64,000 bases of DNA. Source: Leptobrachium leishanense (taxonomy: Eukaryota; Chordata; Amphibia; Anura; Megophryidae). Position numbers and translations under genes: made by a program. Below the pieces are notes generated by a model. It saw only the letters and a program-made list of their open reading frames with translations, had not been told where the DNA came from and made no database searches. Location: NCBI GenBank assembly GCA_009667805.1, contig CM019067.1, forward strand, positions 64,214,637-64,278,636. The letters run 5' to 3'. Below are positions 35,256 to 48,612 of the stretch, piece by piece; position 1 is the first letter of the stretch; each line of letters starts with the position of its first letter.

Positions 35256-35790
35256 TAACCCCCCCCCCACTAGGCGACCACTCCGGGGGGCGATCAGGGT
35301 GAGCTGTATGAAAGCGGCAAATCAGAAAAGGCGCATCGACATTGACCGCCGATATCCAGGAGTCTTCAGCAGGACCATAACCTTTCCAGCAGATGAGATA
35401 CTGCAACTTCCTCCGGTACATTCGGGAGTCAAGGATCTTCAATACTTCGTAGACATCATCATCATCATGGGCATCCACTGGACCTGGAAGAGGGGGAGTC
35501 CTATGGACGAAAGGATCTGTAGTTGTCGGTTTGATTAATGAAACATGGAATACAGGGTGTATTTTCAGGGAAGCAGGGAGTTGTAGGCGAACTGCTGTCG
35601 GAGATAAAATATTGCTAATCACATAAGGCCCAATAAAGCAGGGGTCCAAGTTCTTTGAGGGGAGTTCAATTTAATGTATCGGGTGGATAACCATTCAAAA
35701 TCCCCTTCTTTATACAATGGGGCAGATATTCTTCTACGATCGGTGTATGTTTTATATCGCCATCGGGCTCTCTGTAATATTCTTTTAACT
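35218..35790 (-). pseudogene. Gypsy integrase C-terminus with chromodomain
   Basis: On the minus strand the frame at 35218-35649 reads FIGPYVISNILSPTAVRLQL, then HPVFHVSLIKP, the classical GPY/F module at the end of Ty3/Gypsy integrases. This is followed by a chromodomain, YEVLKILDSR...LQYLICWKGYGPAEDSW, with the aromatic positions Y, W and W present. Chromodomains target integration to heterochromatin in chromoviruses. The preceding piece (35650-35790, another frame) has the WLSTRYIKL motif just upstream of the module. The catalytic core of integrase is missing. The frame runs into the LTR at its end. Confidence 0.9.
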
Positions 35791-36180
35791 TTTTCTGAGG
35801 TTCGGTTTCAGGAGGTAGAGCGGGAAACGGTAGCGGGGCCGGTAAGGCCGGTAAAGCCAGTCTCCTTTGAGGTGTAGGAGCAGCGTTTCTTTCCGCCCTC
35901 CTTTCTCTTAACCTTCGGTTAATACGTATACACAATCTCATGGTGTCTTCAAGACTGGGAGGAGTACCTGTACGATCGAGTTCGTCTTTCAGAGCCTCTG
36001 ATAACCCTAGTTTGAAATGGGTCAGTAACGCTGGTTCATTCCAGTCGGATTCAAGGGTGAGGCGACGAAACTCCGTAATGTAGTCCTCAACTTCGGAACG
36101 ACCTTGTCTTAAGGCCATCAGGGAATGTGCCGCAATGATGGTATGGTGAGGATCGTCGTACAGATCTTCCATTGTGCTAA
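35775..36180 (-). pseudogene. Gypsy gag, C-terminal part
   Basis: The minus strand encodes MEDLYDDPHHTIIAAHSLMA, then RQGRSEVEDYITEFRRLT, the capsid-type retrotransposon gag core, followed by a basic proline-rich tail. No zinc-knuckle CCHC is visible, and the frame passes into integrase-derived sequence near 35790. This shows a large deletion joining gag to the end of pol. The left boundary of the retroposon insertion, at 36182-36192, separates this part from 39397-39777. Confidence 0.85.
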
Positions 36181-36410
36181 GAAATGTACTCCGGGGGGCG
36201 TGGCCAGCTGCAGAAGGGAGAGGTCGCATGCTGCCGGAGCTCCGCAGCGATCTCTTCTCCCCAGGCATATTTCTGGGTTTCTTTTTTAACCGCTGAGTGC
36301 CCTCACCTTAGGATCCTGGGCGGCTGGCCAACGGGAGTGCATTGACCGGAGACGTTCCCCCCCAGTCCGGTCCAGAGACCTAACTGCTGGACGCCTTCTC
36401 CGGCTGGAGA

Positions 36411-37223
36411 GTGCAGACGGTGGCCATTTTGCGGCCTACTTCTCGGCCCCCTCTGACTCCCAGCTTCATTACCCCACCAGACCTGACTCTGTTGGGGATT
36501 ATGTTGACAGCCGTGGGGACGGAGGGCCCACGACTCCAGGCTGTACTAGATGCCATAATGCTGCTGCTGGGGGACGATGAGGGTCCACTGACGCAGGCCG
36601 ATATGCGCCGCATCATGGCCGTGCTGCGCTCCGGCCGGGACACTGATGACTCAGGCGTTGGTGTTTCCAGGGATGGAGAGCCTGAAGTGGTGCAACACAG
36701 CGATGAGCTGTCTGGGAGTGTGGAGACCGAGGAGCTGCGGAAGCGGGACGTGATGGTGATACCGGCTCGCAAGATCCTGCGGCCCGTTTCCCGGATGGGT
36801 GAGCTGTCCTCGCATTGTGCTTTTGTGGCACCTGCGTCCCAAGGCTCATCTACTCGGACGGAGATGGCGGGTGCGCTGGAGGCACCCGCTTGCTCCAACT
36901 GGGGTCTGAAGTCTGGAAAGATGATGCCGCCTGGTCCCTTTCTGCTGACCTTCGCTCTGGTGGCGCTTGCGGCCTTACCCTGCGACATTGGAGTTCACTA
37001 TGGAGAGGCAAGTGTTGGCCTCCTCGACCTGTCTGCCTTGGATTTCCCTGACGGACCTCGCCTGCTATGCCTCACCCTGCCTGCCCCACGCCTGCTGCCA
37101 TTCTGGGACACTGACCGACCAGTCGTGTTTTATTTTGCTGTGCCTCAGTCTGCTACTGGGACGGGCCTGTTCGGCTTCTCCCCACCTGCGATGTCAATGC
37201 TACCTTTTCGAGACACTGGCTGA
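36411..37223 (+). CDS. 270-codon open frame of unknown meaning in the retroposon
   Basis: An uninterrupted frame from ATG at 36411 to the stop at 37223 inside the poly(A) retroposon. The N-terminal third is acidic and contains DDEGPLTQADMRRIMAVLRS, which could form helices. The C-terminal third is hydrophobic, proline- and leucine-rich, and unlike a folded domain. It may correspond to the start of an ORF1-type LINE protein, but the coiled coil and RNA-recognition parts of L1 ORF1 are not recognised. The minus strand over 36380-36988 is open too, which warns that GC richness alone may keep the frame open. Function unknown. Confidence 0.35.
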   Translation: MQTVAILRPTSRPPLTPSFITPPDLTLLGIMLTAVGTEGPRLQAVLDAIMLLLGDDEGPLTQADMRRIMAVLRSGRDTDDSGVGVSRDGEPEVVQHSDELSGSVETEELRKRDVMVIPARKILRPVSRMGELSSHCAFVAPASQGSSTRTEMAGALEAPACSNWGLKSGKMMPPGPFLLTFALVALAALPCDIGVHYGEASVGLLDLSALDFPDGPRLLCLTLPAPRLLPFWDTDRPVVFYFAVPQSATGTGLFGFSPPAMSMLPFRDTG

Positions 37224-37619
37224 GAGTACCTGCGGACTCCCCCCGTATGATCTCTTCACTGGTTGATGACCCCCTCGCTTTCGTTCTGGACGTTTCTCTG
37301 CGACACTTATTGAGGACATTTTATTCGACAGTTTTCCTGAGTTGTTCTCTCCCCTCCCCCCCCCACTTAATTCAGAGACGCTTCAGACTTTATTTTCTTT
37401 CTTTTTTACCGATGACATTCCCCGGCTGGGGACATATATGAGACTTTCTGGTTTTATTATCTGAAGTATTTTTGATGTCTTTTGTTATAACCATCTCCCA
37501 TTTTTTTTTTACTTTTTGCGGATTTTTCATCTCTACCTATTGCTGGGTAATCGCTGTTTATCTTTTTCTTCTATTTTCGAGCAGTCTTAAGATGATCTCT
37601 GTGATTTTTCTCTTATTTA

Positions 37620-39238
<1,619 letters not shown>

Positions 39239-39396
39239 TACTTTATTCATAACTTTGAAGTCTCTATATACTATTCCAAGATGACAAAGTACGGCCCTGC
39301 GAGGCCATTTTCTTTATGATTGTTTTGATGACTCTGTTTCAAAATAAAAAAACTTTAAATACAAAAAAAAATGTACTCCAAGCGTTGAGTATTGGG

Positions 39397-39777
39397 TTAT
39401 TGGTATGCTTGGGGTCTGTCCCTAAGTAGAGAAATCACCATGCGTACATATGCAAAGTCATTAGGGTATACATGAGGCTGTAGAGAGAAAAGCACTTGAC
39501 AGGAGGTGATGAAATTCTGGAACCGGCATCTATTCCTGTCGTAAGTCTCTGGTGGAGATGTGTATAGATCCGGGGTATAGACTGGGTCGGCACAGTATGG
39601 AGGAGGTTCAGGCATAGCACCGACTTGTATCGGTTTCACATGATCTGCTTGTTCCAGGCGGTTCTGGTTATTTTGGAGTATGCCTTGGGCATCTCTTACA
39701 TCTTGTACAGATTGGGATAACGCAGCCAACTGTCGGGTTACTGCATTCAATGCTTCGGCAAAATCTGCCGGTTCCAT
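39397..39777 (-). pseudogene. Gypsy gag, N-terminal part
   Basis: ATG at 39777 lies about 20 bp inside the 5' LTR boundary. The protein begins MEPADFAEALNAVTRQLAAL, the MDPAD-type start of chromovirus gag, then reads through a proline-rich linker into a capsid-type region with FQNFITSCQVLFSLQP and DFAYVRMVISLL. A stop appears just before the retroposon insertion because of a small frameshift. The remainder of gag is at 35775-36180. Confidence 0.88.
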
Positions 39778-39795
39778 AATTTGGCTCTAATGTTT

Positions 39796-40402
39796 TGTCA
39801 GGACAGTCTCTTAGCCGTAGCTTGATCACGGCGAGATACGAGGAACCACTGTGCAGTATTCTTGCCTGTACGTAGCAAGTACCAGAGCCAGGAGGAAGAT
39901 ATATTGAATGCTACCTGTCTGCTGGTACCAGTGGCATCAGGTTTGTAGGTAGGTGGTAGATATGGAGAGGAATGATCAATGGAGTGCCCAGGAACAATTA
40001 GTATCTTTTGGGGTAGTATAATTCAGAAAGGATCGTCGTAGTCACAGCACAGGTCGAAGGTATGTAGAAATCAAAACGAGGTCGGTATTCAAGCAGGGGT
40101 CAAAGCCAAGGGAATCAATATGTATATATATAACAGGATACAGGGTAGTTAGCTCAATTCAAATGAAATATTAGAGCAACAACTTACCCCACCGGCGCCT
40201 TCTTTATAGGGCGTTCTATTAGGCAACTGCGTAGGGACCCAACGTCATTCGTCTGCGCCATGCGCATGCGCGAGAAGTCCGGTCTATCAGTGAAGAAGGT
40301 CCCGGTATCTGCAGAGTCGCTGCACAGCGCCGATGCTCCCGGACACTGCACCGCCACTGCCGTCTCAGGGTCTGGAGGGACGGTAAGGGCGGCATCCTGA
40401 CA
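39796..40402 (-). repeat. Gypsy 5' LTR (right in window)
   Basis: 607 bp from TGTCAGGACAG to CATCCTGACA in + orientation. Homologous to 34585-35255 over its length apart from two deletions. Confidence 0.93.
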
Positions 40403-40407
40403 CCTAC

Positions 40408-41357
40408 CAGTAGAACTGAGCTTCGTGCATAGCCCATATGTGTTACTGAAGACTGTTTTTGAAACATTGCAAGAACCAATTATAGCTACGTAGCTATACC
40501 AAAGGTTGCAGTTATCATGTGTTCCGTTGACTGGCAGGTTGGTTACGTTTCAGTCAGCTCCGTTTCACCTCGTTTAGCCAATGCTTGTTTTTTTTGCCAT
40601 CATAACAATCTGGACCCTTGTTTAACACTGGCAGCTCCATGCGAACCTGCTGTTGTTAAATGAGTAAGATATACCATTTTGGAACCAGATATTTTAGGAC
40701 CAGATTGTTATGACAACATAAAAACCCAAAGTGAAGAATCTGCCCGTGTACCATCCAAGCTGCCTACATTGATACAAAAACTTGGCAGGTACATTTTTAT
40801 ACTATCATGTTCTGTTCCCATAAAAAATGCTGAAACCTGGAGCAATTACCAATTTATATTTTCTATTGGGATAACTGTTCTATGTGTTGTCTGTGTGATA
40901 ATATGCATCTCTGTAAATGAATATTTATGCTCACTGTAATCATTTTATTTTCGTTGTGTAGCAAGACAGTGTCTACAAGAAAGAATCTGGGCATACTGTT
41001 TAGGCTTCCACTGGTCATCAACTGCATGAAGGGTATTTTACAAGCACAAAGAAAACTCAGCACTTTCAGAACCAGGTAATGGAAAAGCCAATGATTTCTA
41101 AGCAACCGCATGCTAAATTAGCCAAAATGCTAAAATATTATTGTTATTATCCTGGCGTCTTAAGCTGCGTAATTTGCTGCAATTAAAAAAAAATTAATAA
41201 TAATAAACCTTGCCGTACAACAGAATGAAGCTCAGTCTTTCAAGATTCCTGTTTCTAATTAATTATCTCACATAACTACAAGGCATATACAAAACCATAA
41301 AAAAAATATCTAAGTGAGAATTTGGGAATAGCAGAATGTAAGAAAAGAACCAAACAC
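40408..41357. other. Intronic interval without recognised gene
   Basis: A 14-bp inverted match (tcataacaatctgg near 40601, its complement near 40700) is present. The 86-codon ORF at 40679-40939 has a hydrophobic stretch but no other support. Confidence 0.4.
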
Positions 41358-41911
41358 ATAGGGCATTATTACATTCTTAACGCTAACGTTAGCGCTCAGC
41401 TGTGTGAGCGTTAATGTTAACCTAAGTGGCCATAGCGCAGGCGCACCATATTACTTTCGAAAACTAACGGGTTAAAAAACCTGTCAGTGATTCGGAGATT
41501 GCGTTTTCAGCACGGGTTTACTGTACTTTGCTTTCCCTATGCATAAGATGGGGAGCGCAAAGAGTTAATTAGCGTTAGGATTACAAAGTCGTAGCGCTAA
41601 CTACGTCCCACTGTAGTTAACTCTAAAGTTAACCACAGCTTGGAGCTGGTGCTAACTGATACCGAAGTCTGCAGAGTCCGTTATCACCAGCTACAAATCC
41701 CCCAAAAAATCACATACTCACCTCTCATCCCGTGGTGAGAATGAAGGCCCGATCCGCCTGGCCTGGCCACTGGGAGCAGAGTGAGGCTACGGAAAAAAGT
41801 CCCCAGTCTCCCTTCGCGAGCACTCCGCCGACCTACAGGATCTGCGAGAGGCGAGATCCTGCAGATCATGTGAGCCGGCAGTCAAAGCCTCAATGGAGTC
41901 CTATTGTCTGA

Positions 41912-42345
41912 TAACCTATTCATTAACAGGTCTATACATAGGACAAGGGATCATCCATTTAGACTGGAAGAAAGAAAATTTAGCTTAAAGCATAGGAAGG
42001 GTTATTTTACGGTGAGAACAATAAAGCTGTGGAATTCTCTGCCTGTTGAGGTGGTTGGGTCAGAGTCTGTACAGACTTTTAAAAAACGACTGGATGACTT
42101 CCTGCAGACACAGAATATTAAGGGTTATAATATTTAATATGTGGGTAAAAGCTTCTTGATCCAAGGAGAAATCTGACTGCCATTCTGGGGTCAAGAAGGA
42201 ATTTTTTCCCGGTATGTTGCATATTTCAGACTGGGTTTTTTGCCTTCTTTTGGATCAACAGCAGTAGGATATGTGGGAGAGGCTGAACCCGATGGACGCA
42301 TGTCTTTTTTCAGCCTATGTAACTATGTAACTATGTAACTACAGA
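41912..42345 (+). mobile_element. CR1-type LINE 3' end with (CTATGTAA)n tail
   Basis: The + strand encodes RPFRLEERKFSLKHRKGYF, then LWNSLPVEVV, the C-terminal tail of a CR1-type reverse-transcriptase protein, ending near 42137. The 3' UTR follows with ggtcaagaaggaatttttt and gctgaacccgatggacgcat, then short tandem taactatg units at 42316-42341. Another copy of this 3' UTR, inverted, is at 48061-48240. Confidence 0.85.
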
Positions 42346-42662
42346 GCACCGCAAATATGGAATAACCTCCCAGACAACGTCAAATCTTCCCCCAGTCTAA
42401 AGTCCCTTAAGACTTCCCTATTAACATACCTCAATACAGAATGCACCTGTAAACATGTAACATAATGACTTTATTTCCTCCATATTTATTTTTCTGTTAA
42501 TCTGTATATTTGGTCTTGTGTTAATTTCTTGCATTTTACTATTTTGTATTTCTGTAACCAATCAATGTTCTCGAACCCAGGACATACTTGAAAACGAGAG
42601 AAATCTCAATGTATCCTTCCTGGTAAAATCCTTTTATAAATAAATAAAATAAAATAAATAAA
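42346..42662 (+). mobile_element. 3' end of the LINE family seen at 1-948
   Basis: The sequence gcaaatatggaataacctcc corresponds to the WNNLP region at 60-110 (minus strand). It is followed by a 3' UTR ending ctcaatgtatccttcctggt and a TAAATAAATAAAA tail. Tail fragments of this family are also at 21648-21690, 45108-45175 and 48536-48612. Confidence 0.8.
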
Positions 42663-43244
42663 AACTATGTATTGTCTCCATGGATGGGATGCTCGGGGTG
42701 GCGCTTAGCGCTGTCTCGAGTATCCTGAGGCCTAGCGCTGCATTACGGGGCAGGCTGCTGAATCAGCGCCTGCCCTGTAATATGGAGCTAAAACAGGTGC
42801 ATGTTTTCCTCCTCAGTGTCCCCGTTTTAGCGGGCACTATGTAATACTGCCCATAGTGTAGCAATTCTATGTTCATGATTATAAGTCCGTTCCAATGGGT
42901 TACTGACAGTGGTGTATTTAGGTTTTGTGCTGCCCTAGGCCTGACTAAACTCGTGCACCCCCCCCCCAATTTAAATTTGAGGCACCCATTCCTGTCAAGG
43001 GCACACCTCTTCCTGGTTAATCCCCACCCTTCCTCTTTAAGCTCCACCTTTTCCTCTTAGAGCTCCGCCTTTTCCTCTCTTTATATTAAAAGTGGATACC
43101 AAGTCCTACTTGTATATTTTGTATACCATTTCAAAATGTATCTATTGAGATAAATAAAATTATGAAATGTTTAAATTCAAGCATTTTTACAAAGAACAGC
43201 CACGCATGTCAAGTAAACTGGATCACAGCCGCTCTAATCGGTTG

Positions 43245-43680
43245 AACAATAAAACCCACAGAAACGTGCACTACATATGAGCATATCACAGAGCTGCACA
43301 GCAATAAAACCCACAGAAATGGGCACTGTATGAGCATATCGCAGAACTGCACAGCAATAAAACTCACAGTAATGTGCAGTGTGTATGAGCGTATCCCAGA
43401 GCTCCAGGGCAATAAAACTCACAGTAATATGCAGTGTGTATCACAGAATCCACAGCAATAAAACTCCCAGCAATGCAATGTGCGGTGTGTGTGTCAGAGT
43501 ATCAGAATCCACAGCAATAAAAATTCCAGCAATGCAATGTGTGGTGTGTGTCAGCGTATCAGAATCCACAGCAATAAAACTCCCAGCAATGCAATGTGCG
43601 GTGTGTATGAGTGCATCAGAATCCACTGCACTAAAACTCCCAGCAAACCGAGTGTATATGAGCGCACAGCAATTATTTAT
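43245..43680. repeat. Minisatellite, unit about 55-65 bp
   Basis: About seven or eight tandem units containing cagcaataaaactcacag or cagcaataaaactcccag followed by a tgtgcagtgtgtatgagc-type segment and cagaatccacagc. It lies inside the hAT element. Regular ORFs here are periodic and are not genes. Confidence 0.92.
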
Positions 43681-44434
43681 TCTATATTTACCGGCCTCCG
43701 TCCGCGGTAGGGCTGTGTGCAGAGTCAGCAGGGACTGTGTACGGACTCAGCAGGAGGTCCCTCCAGGCCACGTGAGGATTGCGGCTGTGCCTGTGCGTGG
43801 AGCCATCTTGTCAGAAGTGGGGTGCCACTGCTAGAGGGTGCACCGTGGCTTTGATTCCCTTCCCGGTGGGTGTTCAGTCCAGAATAGAGTGAGAGTCTGT
43901 GTTAACGAAAGGGCGGGCAGCTGTGTGCGTGCGTGTCACGTGGTTCAGCCAGTCAGGTGGTACTGAGACTCAGTACCACCTGACTGGCCGGACCGCATGA
44001 CCTGCACGCACGCAGCCTCACCAGGAGCCAGGCAGCTCAATGACAAATTTCTATCACTGCAGTGCTGGTTAAGGAAAGGGTCCACTTTAAACAGCAGTAA
44101 GCAGACAGAGCTTCATATTCTGCTGATACCCCCCCTTACTTGCCATTTACTGTCATCTTCTCTCTCTGCACACAAATATCATCCCCCTCCCCTCTCCTAG
44201 AGCTGCTGTGGGGCAGGGGAGGAGCTATGGAGGGAGGAGAGGGGGATTTTTATTCTATTCGATTTTATTCTGTATGCAAACGCCCTGCTCCGCTGCTCAT
44301 TGTTTGAGAACACAGCTCAAAGCTGACACACAGTGACAGTGGCACCTCCAAGTACCCCTAATGACACCCCAATAATCACTGGTACTTGGGTCGGCCCACC
44401 CTCCTCCACTCCCCTAAGTACACCACTGCTCTGT

Positions 44435-45052
44435 GATATGCTCACACACAAGTTTGGCGAACTGCCAGCAAGTACGATGCTGTTTGAAGGCATTGCATAT
44501 CCCCATAGAGAAGTAATGGTTAATCTATTCAGAGAACACCAAACAGCAGAGAAATGGCAGCGAAATGCCCTGATGTTCGGTGTGGTTTCAATCAGCAGGT
44601 TTATTCAGGCGAATCCCATAGGTTTCAATGTTAAAAATATTCCCGTTTTTATGCAATATCTAATAAACCATTTATTATTTTAATCTGCAGTAAAAAGTCT
44701 TTATTGATTTTTTTTTTTTTTAGTACCTTTTAGTCATTTTTCAGATTTTTTTGGGCAAAATTTCCCCCCCTTTTTTTTTAATAGCAGTTTTTCTTTTTCT
44801 GTAACAGAACTTTTTATTATCAATCATAGGATCTTATATGTAAATTCCAGACATTTTCGTTCAGTAGTTCTTTTGAAAACAGCAGGCCACGGGTTTGCGG
44901 TGGCAGCATTCAGCGGCCGACTCCATGCACTCTGGTGACCCTGCGGTGAATGGTGAATTCACTGCAGGGTGGGAAAATTTTATTCCCCAACGTGGAGGGA
45001 ACTACAGAACACCAAAATGTTGGTGTCATTTCGGTGCTCTGTGAGTAACCCA
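44435..45052. mobile_element. Double-hairpin MITE family, copy D (truncated)
   Basis: It contains gaatcccataggtttcaatg, gttaaaaatattcccgttt and agacattttcgttcagtag, all family markers, and a right end gctctgtgagtaaccc. The left terminus has been lost. Confidence 0.6.
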
Positions 45053-45309
45053 TTTAGTGGTGAGGTTTTTTGCTGCCCCCTGGAAAGTGAAAGCCTAGGC
45101 CTTGCCTACCCAGGACATACTTGAAAATTAGTGAAATCTCAATGTATCCTTCCTGGTAAAATACTTTGCAAAAGTAAAAAAAGAAAAAAAAATTATTATT
45201 TTTTAGGGGTGGGGCCACCCGGTGCGGGCCGCCGCCCCCTGGAAAGTGCCGCCCTAGGCCTAGGCCTAGGCCTAGTCGGCCTAGGCCAAAATACACCAGT
45301 GGTTACTGA

Positions 45310-48060
45310 GGCAAGCAATCTTCTCATGAATCGGTATATTACTTTTATCACTTCATTGAGCTTGAAACCATGGCTTCCACAAAGCTCTGGATTAAAGCTT
45401 TTGACCTTGAAATTAATTACACAGCATCAGTGAAGGAGATGAGGGTCTGGAAGGCAGTTGATTCCAGTGCTCCAGGATGAAGACAGAGCAGTCCATGTTC
45501 AGAACCAAGTCAAGGCCCCAAGACCAAGAAGAAAAAAGATGTTCCCAGAGTCTGAGCACAAGGATCTCAGGGTCATGCCTAGGAAAGGATTTTCCAAGGC
45601 CCAGATCATGATGTCCCTTGGTAGTAGGCCAGGTTCAAGAACAAGGGTGTTTTTTGTATATATGTCTCTGTATGACTCTCTCTTTTTCAGTTTGTGCATG
45701 TGTGTCTGTCTCTCTCTGGAGCAGGGGTGGAGATGGATGTGACAGTGGAGGGACTGAGGGGGAAGAGCTTGATGGGGGAAAGCAGAAGGGGCCTTCCCAA
45801 AATTTTGCCCAATAAGCCTATTTGTTCTCATTTCACCTCTGCTGGCTACATTTACATACAATAATTAACATATATTAGTATACACACTGCCATTAATGGA
45901 ATCTATACAGCAACACAATAAATAGAACAGAATTATCCATAACAATTTATAGTCCATACAAAATACATCACTTACTGAACTCATGTTCCATATGTCAGGA
46001 GAGGGATAGGAATCTGCAGAGATTGAAGTTGCAGAAAACAGTCTATCGCACACCAAGTGTAACACTACTAGGAATCAATGACACCAAAATCAATATAAAA
46101 ACAATATATTATACATTTATTGAGAAGAGGCAGGGGTATGTTTAGTTAATGGTGAAGGAATCTGGTAGGAGGAAGGGGGGATCTGGCTTGGAGACTGGCC
46201 ACCTCCTAAGTCCCCTTCCCAGTGGGCTGGGGACTATGTGGCGATCACATTCAAACTCAAGGAAATGATAGAGGTGGAGCCAGGGTTGTTCTGGATGGTT
46301 TATCCATGAAAATACATGCAAGGCCATCATCGGCTACTGTCAGTGTCTACTCTCTGCACCAAGTTGTGCAGGACCATTCCCTGGCAATCCTGGTGCCTGC
46401 AGAGAATGCTGTCCTCTGATACTCAACCGCCTGGTGCACTAGTTGGTGAGGTGTAGCTTCCACAGAATAGATCCAGAGATGTTTTGCTGAAAAATAATTG
46501 AAAAACAGTAGTTATTTCCTTTCAAGGTTTCCTGGTCCCTAAGGTGACCGTGACATGCTGTAGGAAGAGGGTCTGCTGTGAGCAGAGGTGACATCGTACA
46601 GGACAGCCCTCCACTCAGTTTGTGTACTTTGTTGATTGTCAGTCAGCACAGCCACTGGTACACACTTCCTGAAAGGAGGGCTGTCTAGTAGGGCGTCTCT
46701 CTGTTTGAAGCTGTCACTCCCTCTGCGGCATGCCACGGTCACCTGAGGGACAGGGAATCTTTGACAGGGATTAACTCCTTTTTCCATTCCTTTCAATCTA
46801 GGCTTAGTAAAGTGAAATAAATACAAAGTGAACCTTTGATTTTGCTTTAATAATCTCATTCTAACTTGTCATTATGGATATTCTGTAGGAAAATGTCTTG
46901 TCTTTTTTCATGAGATAATAGCTGTGTAATCAGCAATACATGAAGGATTGTTCATTTAAAAAGACATAATACTACTTATTTTATTTTTGATTGTCATGCT
47001 TGGTTCATTTCTGCACCATCATTCATCTTGCGCAATTAAAACAATTCTCTTATTATTTTTAAAAAAAGCAATCGTTCATATAATGTTAAAATTCATTAGT
47101 TTACCTTTTTTCAAAAGGAAAATTAGGTGGAAAGAAATCAAAGTATGTTAGAAATACATTCTCAGGTAATGTTTAGTCTGACACCTAGTGATCCTGTCTG
47201 TTTTCACAGAATAATTGGACAATTTTATTTGATTTTCTGAGGTAATGTTGGAAGCATTACTATCAGTACCAAAGAATAATGCAGTCTCTTTTACCACAGT
47301 TGAAAAATGGATACATGGAGTGACTGCTTCAATAATTCAAGGAGTATCTTTTTTTCACAGAACTCAACAATAATATGTAGAGTCGCCATTTACTATCACA
47401 TGACAAGGGCTGTTGTTTCCCCAAATGGCATGTTCAGAAAAGCAATTCCATTTCTGTCTCTCTGAATCCAATATTAGTGCTTTTTTACCTTATCTGTAAG
47501 ACGCCTTTGGTAAGGGTGATATGAGAAATGGTAAAATGATTAAAAAAACATTAAAACCCTTCTGGACAGGTTCAGAAGATGGTAAAAGTTATTGTATTGG
47601 AATAGAATACATGAAATTCTCACCAAATACATTGGCAATATAAGCTTCTAACCTGGGAGTTGCTCAACCAGCCCCATACAGGAAATAAGTCCATCCTCTC
47701 AACTGAGCACTAAAGGTATAACAGACTAAAAAAGTATATTTCTCTTGGCACACTTAGTAGGTAATATACCTATAAATAATGGATTTCAATATCAGTTTCT
47801 TCACCTGTAGAGGTGCTGTGAGATACAGGATTTAGAAAAAGGATAAAAAGGTGTACTTCCCTTGACACATCTATTAAATATTACATACACAAATTCTGAA
47901 TTTCAAAATTAGATTTCTTTGCATATACAGTAGAGATGCCGAGCTTAAAGCAAAGGAGTCCTGTGTTTGTTCCTTGACCAAATCAGTGGTCCAAAATGCA
48001 AATTCCACATAAATAATCCACACAGCGGAGCCAATAGAGGTGGCCAGTTCTTTCTTTGTA
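45310..48060. other. Long intronic interval without recognised gene
   Basis: The only structure I note is a diverged tandem duplication of about 110 bp at 47725-47940, marked by tatatttctcttggcacac versus tgtacttcccttgacacat. Short open frames are not convincing. No transposon termini are recognised, so this is one of the least repetitive parts of the intron. Confidence 0.45.
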
Positions 48061-48240
48061 CATAGTTACATAGTTACATAGTTATATAGGCTGAAAAAAG
48101 ACATGCGTCCATCGGGTTCAGCCTCTCCCACATAACTTACTGTTGTTGATCCAAAAGAAGGCAAAAAATCCAGTCTGAAATGCTTGCCAATATGCAACAT
48201 ACTGGGAAAAAATTCCTTCTTGACCCCAGAATGGCGGGGT
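48061..48240 (-). mobile_element. CR1-type LINE 3' UTR, inverted copy
   Basis: Starting at the acatagttacatagttaca repeats, the minus strand matches the 3' UTR at 42160-42341 (gctgaacccgatggacgcat and ggtcaagaaggaatttttt). It is 5'-truncated with no coding part. Confidence 0.88.
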
Positions 48241-48535
48241 ACATTATCGTCGTCGCTCATGTTTATCACAAAAAGTTCTTCTTGCACTGTAGTGTAGACA
48301 CAAGAGAGAAAAGCCACATTGTGTAGCACACAGCAGTACTGTCCCAATATTCCCCCCTATCGGGTACTTATAATAAGTAGAGCCCCTAACCTGTCTTTTG
48401 GTGAACAGGCTTATGGGATTTTTCCAGATGGTCCTCCACATGTGTATTTCATACCCCTGAACCCCTCTTTTAGCACTGGGTCTTCAGAATCAGGAGGTGA
48501 CTGTTAATTCTGAGCATTTCTTATAATCATACTAT
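48241..48535. other. Unclassified interval
   Basis: No gene or repeat end is recognised. Confidence 0.4.
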
Positions 48536-48612
48536 TTATTTATTTATAAAGTATTCTACCAGGAAGGATACATTGAGATTTCTGTCGGTTTTAAGTATGT
48601 CCTGGGTTCAAG
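48536..48612 (-). mobile_element. LINE tail fragment, inverted
   Basis: The sequence ttatttatttataaagt, then accaggaaggatacattgag, is the reverse complement of the 3' tail at 42580-42650. Confidence 0.8.

Larger units (their letters stand above)
41361..42852. mobile_element. Harbinger-like MITE interrupted by LINE pieces
   Basis: Ends gggcattattacatt and atgtaatactgccc are inverted, with ATA on each side (41358-41360, 42853-42855). The interior is related to 17133-17860, including a block at 41690-41880 that is inverted relative to 17390-17520. Between about 41910 and 42665 LINE sequence is inserted, with tattgtct on both sides as a likely target duplication. Confidence 0.78.
42906..45301. 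mobile_element. hAT-type element with 8-bp target duplication, minisatellite and nested MITE
   Basis: The 2396-bp element starts cagtggtgtatttaggttt and ends ggccaaaatacaccagtg. The perfect 8-bp direct repeat GTTACTGA flanks it at 42898-42905 and 45302-45309, which identifies hAT. Inside are a minisatellite (43245-43680), an internal hAT-like end at about 44404-44425, a double-hairpin MITE fragment (44435-45052), a LINE tail and ggcctaggcctaggcc repeats at 45253-45285. No transposase is found. Confidence 0.85.

Noticed and set aside
36380..36988. 202-codon minus-strand frame
   Set aside because: Antisense of the retroposon frame at 36411-37223. Ser/Pro/Arg-rich composition is typical of a shadow of GC-rich sequence.
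40679..40939. 86-codon frame with a hydrophobic segment
   Set aside because: No recognised family and no splice or promoter support. It lies in a plain intronic interval.
43245..43680. Regularly spaced repeats considered as a CRISPR array
   Set aside because: Units are contiguous diverged tandem copies without unique spacers, inside a hAT element of a vertebrate genome.
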